Positions 58,590-64,000 of a DNA stretch of 64,000 nucleotides are shown here, one piece after another. Numbering within the stretch: position 1 is the first letter of the stretch; each line of letters begins with the position of its first letter. The stretch comes from Nocardiopsis coralli (GTDB lineage Bacteria; Actinomycetota; Actinomycetes; Streptosporangiales; Streptosporangiaceae): NCBI RefSeq assembly GCF_014892575.1, contig NZ_JADBGI010000011.1, forward strand, positions 62,293 through 126,292, in the 5' to 3' direction. The position numbers and the translations under genes are program-made. The notes under the pieces were generated by a model. It was given only the letters and a program-made list of their open reading frames with translations, did no database searches and was not told the DNA's origin.

Positions 58590-59726
58590 CTACCCGACGA
58601 ACGCCCCGCGATGCACCACCTCGGCGACCGCGAGCCCTTCGTCCAACACCACCAGGTCCGCCGGTGCGCCCGGCTCGACCCGGCCGACGCCCGGGAGCCC
58701 CACGGCCGCCGCGGGCACGGACGAGGCCGAACGCACGGCGTCCGGAACCGTCATCCCGAGGTGATCCACCGCGTTGCGCACCGCCTGGGGCAGCACGATG
58801 GTGCTCGAGGCGATCGACCCGGTCTCCACCACCCGCGCCTCACCGCCGCTCACCCGCACCCGCAGGCCGCCCAGGGTGTACTCGCCGTCGCCCAGCCCCG
58901 TCGCGTTCATCGCGTCGGTCACCAGGGACAGCCGCCCCGGGCCCACCGCGTCGAGCACCACCTGCGCCGCACCGGGGTGGACGTGCACCAGGTCCAGGAT
59001 CAGCTCCACCGACACGCGCCCGTCGCCCAGCGCGGCCGCGATCGGCCCCGGGTCCCTGTGCCCCAGCGGGCGCATCGCGTTGTACAGGTGCGTGGCCACA
59101 GTGGCGCCCGCGTCGAAGGCGGCCACGGTCTCCTCGTAGGTCGCCTCGGTGTGGCCGACCGCCGGCACCACACCGGACGACGCCGCCGCCCGGATCAGCT
59201 CCAGCGCCCCCGGCAGTTCGGGCGCCACCGTGATCATGCGGACGTGTCCGCGTCCGGCCTCCAACCACCGGTCGAACTCGGCCGTGTCCGGGTCCCGCAA
59301 CAGCTCGGGGTCGTGCGCACCGCACCGCTGCCGGGCGATGAAGGGCCCCTCCAGGTAGATCCCGGCCAGCTCGCCCTCGTCGCACAGGTCGGCCAGCACC
59401 GACACCTGGTGCAGGGTGTCCTCCGGGGAGGCCGCGACCAGGCCGCCCACCATCGAGGTCACGCCCTGCGAACGGTTGAAAGCCGTGACCGCACGGGCGC
59501 CCTCGGGGTCGGCGTCGGGGAACCCGTGCCCCGCGCCGCCGTGCACGTGGGTGTCGACCAGGCCCGGCGCCACCCAGCGCCCGCCCGCGTCGTGCACGGC
59601 GCCCCGGGGCGGTTCACCGGTGCCCAGCTCGGCGACGCGTCCGTTCTCCAGGTGCACCCAGCCCTCGTGCACCCCCTCGGGTGTGACGGTCCGGGTGTCG
59701 GTCAGGGTGAGCGGGGTGGGGCTCAT
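58590..59726 (-). CDS. nagA: N-acetylglucosamine-6-phosphate deacetylase
   Basis: A 378-residue amidohydrolase-fold enzyme that converts GlcNAc-6-phosphate to glucosamine-6-phosphate and acetate. Metal and substrate motifs are present: GLVDTHVHGGAGHGF, IYLEGPFI, GHTEATYEE, THLYNAM, LVTDAMNATG and GAPADLVVLD. It supplies the substrate for the SIS deaminase encoded at 36794. It stands alone here, about 19 kb from the PTS genes. I see no convincing dre-type operator in front of it. Confidence 0.94.
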   Translation of the reverse strand: MSPTPLTLTDTRTVTPEGVHEGWVHLENGRVAELGTGEPPRGAVHDAGGRWVAPGLVDTHVHGGAGHGFPDADPEGARAVTAFNRSQGVTSMVGGLVAASPEDTLHQVSVLADLCDEGELAGIYLEGPFIARQRCGAHDPELLRDPDTAEFDRWLEAGRGHVRMITVAPELPGALELIRAAASSGVVPAVGHTEATYEETVAAFDAGATVATHLYNAMRPLGHRDPGPIAAALGDGRVSVELILDLVHVHPGAAQVVLDAVGPGRLSLVTDAMNATGLGDGEYTLGGLRVRVSGGEARVVETGSIASSTIVLPQAVRNAVDHLGMTVPDAVRSASSVPAAAVGLPGVGRVEPGAPADLVVLDEGLAVAEVVHRGAFVG

Positions 59727-60363
59727 GGGCGGTCCTGCTTCCTTCGTGTCGGGGTGTCCGCTGTCCGTACGAGTGTGGTGTGTTGCAAATTACATCGGGG
59801 TGAACGGAGCGTCGTCCGACGGCCCCGCCGAGCCCGTCGTGCCCTCCGGAACAGGGCAATCCCGCTCCCCGAGACATCCGTCCGCGCTCTGGACCGGCCC
59901 CGGGAGGGGTCCGCGGGGGTCCACAGGGCAGGGACCGTGCATTGACGCCGACACCCGCAGCGCTCCATCATGGAGGCATGTCCGCCGGTGAGCTGCTTGT
60001 CCAGCGCCTGCACGTCGATCTCCGACAGCAGGCGAGCGCGCTCTGTCGTAGCTAGCGCCTTCGCGGGGTCCACCCCGCGCCACGGGTTCGGCCCGTGCCC
60101 TCCGCAGACACCGGACGCTCATCCCCTTCTGGGTCAGGAGCCCGATTCGATTCGGGCCCCGGGAGCGCCCTGTCGGCCGACACCACCCCCTTCTCTTTCC
60201 GTGGACGACGAGGTCCGCACCTGTGTCGAGCCGAGGATCGATGCCTTCTCCGGTGTCACACGACGGCCCACCGCCGCCAGGCGGAGCGGCCCGATCCCGT
60301 TCCACCCCCGAGGTTCCTTCCGGTCGATTCCGGCTCGTTCTTGACCGAACCCAGGAGTTACGC
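59727..60363. other. 637-base intergenic region between nagA and the flavoprotein gene
   Basis: No gene can be supported with confidence. A minus-strand frame from GTG at 60073 runs 116 codons, starting plausibly (LLSEIDVQALDKQLTGG) but becoming an arginine-rich shadow-type sequence with a CGCRRQC motif. An AT-containing stretch TTGCAAATTACATC at about 59784-59797 is the likeliest promoter zone of nagA. CAGGAG at about 60351 is the ribosome site for the next gene. Confidence 0.4.
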
Positions 60364-60879
60364 ATGACCCGCTTCACCGTGCTCGTCGCCGACCCCCAGC
60401 CCACTTCCGCCGTCCACGACGCCGCCCTGTGCGCAGCCGACGAGATCGGCACCCGTGCCGGCGTCCGCGACACCCCCGAGGTCATCGACCTCGCCGGCCT
60501 CGGCGCCGACCTGCTCGCCGAGACCTCGCCCGCCCTGGAAGCCGCCCTGGAGCGCGTCGCCGACAGCGACGTCCTTCTGGTCGCCTCGCCCCAGGCCCAC
60601 GGCACCTACACCGGCCTGCTCAAGGTCTTCCTCGACCGCCTGCCCGAGCTCGGACTGGGCCACGCGGTCGCCGTCCCGATGACCGTCGTCGACGACCTGC
60701 GCAACAGCCGCGGCATCGAGGAGGACCTCCGGGTGCTCCTGGCCGACCTGGGCGCCTGGGTCGCCGAGCCCGGCCTGGTCCTGGTCGGCGGCGAGACCGC
60801 CGGCCCCGACCATGTGGTGCGGGCCTGGGCCGACGTCGCCGCCCCCGGGCTGCGCGACGCGGTCTCCGTCGCGGTCTGA
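60364..60879 (+). CDS. NADPH-dependent FMN reductase family flavoprotein
   Basis: A 171-residue flavodoxin-like protein. TVLVADPQPTSAVHDAAL is in the place of the FMN phosphate loop, and VLLVASPQAHGTYTGLLKVFLDRL is the family signature (usually SPxYxGxxxxxLKxxLD). ATG at 60364 follows CAGGAGTTACGC. Relatives (SsuE, MsuE) supply reduced FMN to monooxygenases, for example in sulfonate use; no such monooxygenase is adjacent. The last residues of the first loop deviate from the usual GSxRxxS, so flavin binding may be modified. Confidence 0.82.
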   Translation: MTRFTVLVADPQPTSAVHDAALCAADEIGTRAGVRDTPEVIDLAGLGADLLAETSPALEAALERVADSDVLLVASPQAHGTYTGLLKVFLDRLPELGLGHAVAVPMTVVDDLRNSRGIEEDLRVLLADLGAWVAEPGLVLVGGETAGPDHVVRAWADVAAPGLRDAVSVAV

Positions 60880-60927
60880 GGAACGCAACGAAACACCGGG
60901 CCCCGGTGGGCACAGCTTGGGTTCTAG

Positions 60928-60970
60928 CGGTGGTCGCAACACCCTGACTTTCAGGAGGTTGCGACCACCG
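60928..60970. repeat. Perfect 13-bp inverted repeat with nested dyad
   Basis: CGGTGGTCGCAAC (60928-60940) and GTTGCGACCACCG (60958-60970) are perfect inverted repeats. The 17-base loop contains CCTGA-CTT-TCAGG, a second inner dyad, so the whole forms an almost continuous stem. An AGGAGG (60953-60958) lies in the loop edge, and the right arm ends on the first base of a GTG start codon. Confidence 0.85.
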
Positions 60971-61251
60971 TGTCGTTGTCCAAGGAAGAACGGGACCGCC
61001 TCAGGGAGCGGTTCCTGGAGCTGATGGCCCAGTCCGCCGGGGCCCTCACGTGTCCCGGGACCCCGAAGCCTCGACGGTTCCGGCCCGCGCGGCCCGTTCG
61101 GCGCTGGTGTCCGCCTCGGCCTGGGCGACGTTGCCGCGCACCAGCACCACGACCACGAGGGTCAGCGCGAACCCGCCGATCCGCAGCGCCGCCACGGCCG
61201 GGTCGTCCGGAAGGCTCTCGCCGAACAGCACCGAGCCCGCCACGACGGTGA
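60970..61251 (+). pseudogene. Short frame after the inverted repeat, possible truncated gene remnant
   Basis: From GTG at 60970, with AGGAGG 11 bases upstream, the frame begins SLSKEERDRLRERFLELMAQ, then SAGAL, which looks like a genuine helical N-terminus. After about 25 codons it becomes a proline/arginine-rich shadow of the minus-strand transporter gene whose stop is at 61046. This suggests the first 25-30 codons of a gene, perhaps a mobile-element protein given the inverted repeat, cut off by a deletion. The family is not identified. Confidence 0.4.
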
Positions 61252-61975
61252 AGACGTTGCCGACCACGTTGGCCACTGGGGCGGTGATCGAGGCGCGCGA
61301 ACGCTGCAGCGACGTCTGGAACAGGACGATGCCCACCGCCCAGCCCAGCGCGTACAGGTACGGGTAGGGCGACATGAGCGCGGGCAGCAGCGCGCCCCAC
61401 AGCCCGTGGTCGGCGAGCAGTCCGCCCAACCCCTTGCCCTGGAGCCCGGCACTGCCCTGGGCCAGCCCGGCGGCCGCACCCATCGCCGCCGCCGACACGT
61501 ACTTTCCGCGCCCGCCGGCCAGGCTCATCGCGGTCACGCACGCCAGCACCGTCAGCACGGTCACCACCACCAGCAGCGGGGTGTTCGCGGTCGTCCCGGT
61601 CTCCGCCCCGTCCCCCGTGGAAAGGCTCAGCAGGCCCAGCGCCACCGGCATGATCGCCAGCGCCACGTACTCGCCCCGGGTGATGCGCTCGCCCATGACG
61701 ATGGTGACGACCAGCAGCGAGCAGGCCACACCCGCGGCGAAGGCGGGCTGGACGACCGATACGGGCGCCAGGCCCAGCGCCACGATGAGGCCGATGCTCC
61801 CGAGCGCTGCGAACACGCACCCGAACACCCAGCGCGGGTTGCCGAGCAGAACCCGCGCCAGGTGCAGGGGGCGGTTGATGGAGATCGACTCGGAACCGTG
61901 GAGGGCGCGCTGCTCCACGGACAGGCCCACCGTGTAGGTCACGGCGGACAGGAGCGCGACCAGGAGTCCGATCAC
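61046..61975 (-). CDS. DMT superfamily (EamA/NIPA-like) membrane transporter
   Basis: A 309-residue protein with nine or ten hydrophobic helices. GTG at 61975 follows GGAAGG and begins directly with the first helix (IGLLVALLSAVTYTVGLSVE); an upstream ATG at 62057-62059 would add 28 basic residues without a ribosome site. Paired EamA-like repeats are visible (LGLAPVSVVQPAFAAGVACS in the first half, ASITAPVANVVGNVFTVVAG in the second). The pattern resembles actinobacterial DMT proteins related to magnesium-transporter NIPA. Substrate unknown. Confidence 0.85.
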   Translation of the reverse strand: MIGLLVALLSAVTYTVGLSVEQRALHGSESISINRPLHLARVLLGNPRWVFGCVFAALGSIGLIVALGLAPVSVVQPAFAAGVACSLLVVTIVMGERITRGEYVALAIMPVALGLLSLSTGDGAETGTTANTPLLVVVTVLTVLACVTAMSLAGGRGKYVSAAAMGAAAGLAQGSAGLQGKGLGGLLADHGLWGALLPALMSPYPYLYALGWAVGIVLFQTSLQRSRASITAPVANVVGNVFTVVAGSVLFGESLPDDPAVAALRIGGFALTLVVVVLVRGNVAQAEADTSAERAARAGTVEASGSRDT

Positions 61976-62102
61976 GGGGGTGGCCTTCCGGCTCGACGGT
62001 GCTGTGGGGGTGCCCTCGGGGGTGCTCCGCCGGGGGCGGCGGATCGGGGCGCCTCCCATGTAACCAGTTCTATCTTTGCGCGACCAGTGCGCCTATCCTC
62101 GT

Positions 62103-62153
62103 CTGAACAGGTGCCCGGGGGGAGTCCGGCTCCCGTCGTGAGAACCTGTTCAG
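62103..62153. promoter_or_regulatory. Long inverted repeat upstream of the SGNH-like gene
   Basis: CTGAACAGGT (62103-62112) and ACCTGTTCAG (62144-62153) are perfect inverted repeats, with an inner GGGGGAG/CTCCC pairing in the 31-base loop. It ends 38 bases before the SGNH-like gene start. It could be a leader hairpin or an operator for the divergent genes. Confidence 0.5.
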
Positions 62154-62191
62154 GAGCGCTCGGGCGGTGATGGTCGACGGATCGGGGCACA

Positions 62192-63934
62192 GTGCAGGAC
62201 CAACGGGACACGGAGGAGCAGACCTCGCGGTGGTCGCGTGCGTCGGCGTGGTTCACCGCCTCCCACTGGCGCGGCCGCACCTGGCGCGACCTGGTCCCCG
62301 CCCGCGCCCGGTCCCGCCGGTTCGAGCCCGGCCCTCTCGGCCTTCTCGGCGTCATGCTCGCCGCCATGGCCGTGACCCTGCTGATCATCCAGCACGGGTC
62401 CGGGGGTTTCGGCGAGAGCGGTGAGGAGGCCGGCGACCAGCCCGCGGCGTTCCCGGGGCCGCCCGACGGCGAGCTGCGTGTCATGCCCGTCGGCGACGGC
62501 CTCACCCAGGGCAGCAGCGGCGACCACACCTGGCGCTACCACCTGTGGTCGCACCTGGACGGCGCTGACGTCGACTTCTCCTTCGTGGGCCCGCACGACG
62601 ACATGTACTCCCTGGAGGAGGACGGCCACGGCGACCACAATTACGCCGAACCGGACTTCGACACCGCCCACGCCGCCCGCTGGGGCCAGAGCGTCGACGA
62701 CATGGCCGACGGCATCGCCGAGTCCGCCGCTGAGCACGAACCGCACTACCTGCTGATCCTGGCCGGCTCCGACGACCTGCTGTCCGGAGGCGACCCAGAC
62801 CTGGTCCTCGAGGGCATCGGCGAGACGGTCTCGACCGCGCGCGTGGCCCTGGAGGACGCCCGCTTCGTGATCGGGGAGCTGCCCCGGGTGGAGGGCACCG
62901 GCGACGACACGGCCGTCAACGAACGCATCGACCGCTTCAACATGGGCCTGGTCGACCTGGCCGAGCAGCTGTCCTCCGGTTCCTCCCCGGTGGTGATCGC
63001 GCAGGTCTCCGAGGACTACGCCCCCGAGTTCGACAACTGGGACGAGGCCCACCCCAACGCGCGGGGCGAGGTCAAGATCGCCGCGGCCTTCGCCGACGCC
63101 CTCGCAGACCCGCTGGAGGTCGGTGAACCCTTCCCCAGGCCGCTCCCGGAGCTCTCGGCCGGACCGCGCACCCCGCCCGACCCCGAGGCCGAGGAGGCCG
63201 GCGACGGGCTGCGCATCTCGTGGGACCAGGTCCCCGGCGCCACCGACTACCGGGTGGAGCAGCGCCGCACCGAACCCGAACCGGACGATGCCGCCGTGCT
63301 GCCCCTGGACGTCGAACGCGACGGCGGGCGCCGGTCGGTGCTCGTGGAGTCACTGCTGAGCGGGGCCGCGTACGAGTTCGTCGTGCACCCGTACAAGGGC
63401 CGTGACGCCGGGGTGGGCTCCGACCCGCTGGAGGTGGTCTACGACGACGATCCGCCCCCGGGCCCGGACACCCTGTCGGTACGCGCGGACGGCACGGTGG
63501 TGTGGGACGAGGTCGGTTCCGCGTCCCACTACGAGGTGTGGGTACGCACCCTGGACTGCTCGGTGAGTGACGACAGCCGCCGCCCACTGCCGTCCCAGAA
63601 CACCGGACCGGAGAGCGGACGCGCACCGGCCGGGGAACACGACCAGGACCACGAGGCGCCCGCCTCGCCGCCGCCCGAGTCCCCGAGCCCGCCGCCGCCC
63701 GCGCCGCCCGAACCCGACGAGTCGCCGGACCCGCCGGGGATCGCGGCCGAGCCGGTCTGCGAACCCCGCGACGGGCAGGGCCCCGGCGAGGGCGAGGGCT
63801 GGCAGGGCCAGGGGTCGGTCGGTTCCGATCCCCTGTGGGGCCCGACGGTCTCCGGCCCGCACGAGGTGGTCGTGCGCTCCTACCGCGACTACGTCCCGGG
63901 CGGGTACTCCGACCCGGTGCTGCTGGAGGCCTGA
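62192..63934 (+). CDS. Membrane-anchored SGNH/GDSL-like protein with FN3-like domains and glycine in place of the nucleophile
   Basis: A 580-residue protein with GTG start at 62192. The N-terminus is basic, with one membrane helix (about 50-69), then an SGNH-fold domain (about 92-310). The block I motif, normally GDSLTxG, reads GDGLTQG: Ser is replaced by Gly103. Block III GxND is GSDD, while the Asp-His pair in DEAHPNARGEVKIA is kept. One or two fibronectin-type III-like domains follow (about 330-415 and later), with a proline-rich insertion near 490. Without the serine it is unlikely to hydrolyse esters by the normal mechanism. The next gene starts by overlapping its stop (TGATG). Confidence 0.82.
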   Translation: MQDQRDTEEQTSRWSRASAWFTASHWRGRTWRDLVPARARSRRFEPGPLGLLGVMLAAMAVTLLIIQHGSGGFGESGEEAGDQPAAFPGPPDGELRVMPVGDGLTQGSSGDHTWRYHLWSHLDGADVDFSFVGPHDDMYSLEEDGHGDHNYAEPDFDTAHAARWGQSVDDMADGIAESAAEHEPHYLLILAGSDDLLSGGDPDLVLEGIGETVSTARVALEDARFVIGELPRVEGTGDDTAVNERIDRFNMGLVDLAEQLSSGSSPVVIAQVSEDYAPEFDNWDEAHPNARGEVKIAAAFADALADPLEVGEPFPRPLPELSAGPRTPPDPEAEEAGDGLRISWDQVPGATDYRVEQRRTEPEPDDAAVLPLDVERDGGRRSVLVESLLSGAAYEFVVHPYKGRDAGVGSDPLEVVYDDDPPPGPDTLSVRADGTVVWDEVGSASHYEVWVRTLDCSVSDDSRRPLPSQNTGPESGRAPAGEHDQDHEAPASPPPESPSPPPPAPPEPDESPDPPGIAAEPVCEPRDGQGPGEGEGWQGQGSVGSDPLWGPTVSGPHEVVVRSYRDYVPGGYSDPVLLEA

Positions 63935-64000
63935 TGCGCGGCGCCTGGACCGCGCGGCTCCTGCCGTGGGCGGTGGGCCTGGTCGCGGGTGTGCTCGCGC
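63934..64000 (+). CDS. Start of a membrane or exported protein (partial)
   Basis: ATG at 63934 shares one base with the stop of the SGNH-like gene. The visible 22 codons read MRGAWTARLLPWAVGLVAGV, then L, a positively charged start followed by a hydrophobic helix, consistent with a signal sequence or membrane anchor. The gene continues beyond the right edge. It is probably co-transcribed with the SGNH-like gene. Confidence 0.6.
   Translation, partial: MRGAWTARLLPWAVGLVAGVLA

Noticed and set aside
59723-60073. 116-codon minus-strand frame upstream of nagA
   Set aside because: Only the first 25 codons look protein-like, the rest is Arg-rich, and no ribosome site or homologue is recognised.
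61406-62170. Plus-strand frame antisense to the transporter gene
   Set aside because: Histidine/arginine/glutamine-rich antisense translation of membrane helices.

Overview
The window comes from a high-GC actinomycete. The conserved core (mtrA-mtrB-lpqB, secA, long hpf, ftsE-ftsX-smpB-ssrA, the DUF3499/phosphomannomutase/Trm112/ahcY block, a DasR-type GlcNAc regulon) fits Actinomycetia. The encoded tmRNA tag, ADSKRTEFALAA, is close to the tag I recall for Thermobifida, so a Nocardiopsaceae-type genome (Nocardiopsis or a relative) is my best inference. No rRNA or tRNA genes and no CRISPR array were seen; one tmRNA is present.

Layout. 1-5912: a tightly packed operon, cut by the left edge, with two zinc-ribbon P-loop GTPases, a large GAP1-like partner and a small membrane protein. 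It resembles the GTPase-centred conflict systems proposed from comparative genomics. 5979-14781: a zincin-like metallopeptidase, DUF3499, phosphomannomutase, Trm112, a tail-anchored Ser/Thr kinase, an unknown gene, a MerR regulator, then two tandem S-adenosylhomocysteine hydrolase genes behind a MerR-architecture promoter. 14820-23721: RDD and SpoIIM-like membrane proteins, a STAND-like gene with a broken P-loop, and a minus-strand MoxR/DUF58/DUF4350/DUF4129 operon. 24161-31266: mtrAB-lpqB, a comF-like gene, a 700-base gene-free leader, hpf and a small membrane protein. 31571-40565: secA, then a GlcNAc uptake and catabolism cluster (EIIC, DasR-like regulator, SIS deaminase/isomerase, EIIB, EIIA) and a lipoprotein GH3 hexosaminidase; nagA lies apart at 58590-59726. 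40675-49339: two HAD proteins, a DUF6912-like protein, a P450 and the very large NAD-glutamate dehydrogenase. 49638-56040: prfB, ftsE, ftsX, smpB, a lipoprotein PBP homologue lacking all three catalytic motifs, and ssrA. 56041-64000: a strong terminator, five perfect 111-bp tandem repeats, a frameshifted Phd/YefM antitoxin, a metal-receptor-fold protein, nagA, an FMN reductase-like flavoprotein, a long inverted repeat beside a possible gene remnant, a DMT-type transporter, and a secreted SGNH-like protein whose nucleophile serine is glycine.

How genes work together: the EIIC/EIIB/EIIA set, the SIS protein, NagA and the GH3 enzyme can together import and degrade GlcNAc released from chitin or peptidoglycan under a DasR-like regulator. 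SmpB and tmRNA form the trans-translation pair beside the release factor gene prfB. MtrA-MtrB-LpqB is the cell-wall/cell-cycle signalling module. A recurring theme is enzyme-fold proteins with lost catalytic residues: the PBP-like, SGNH-like and STAND-like proteins.
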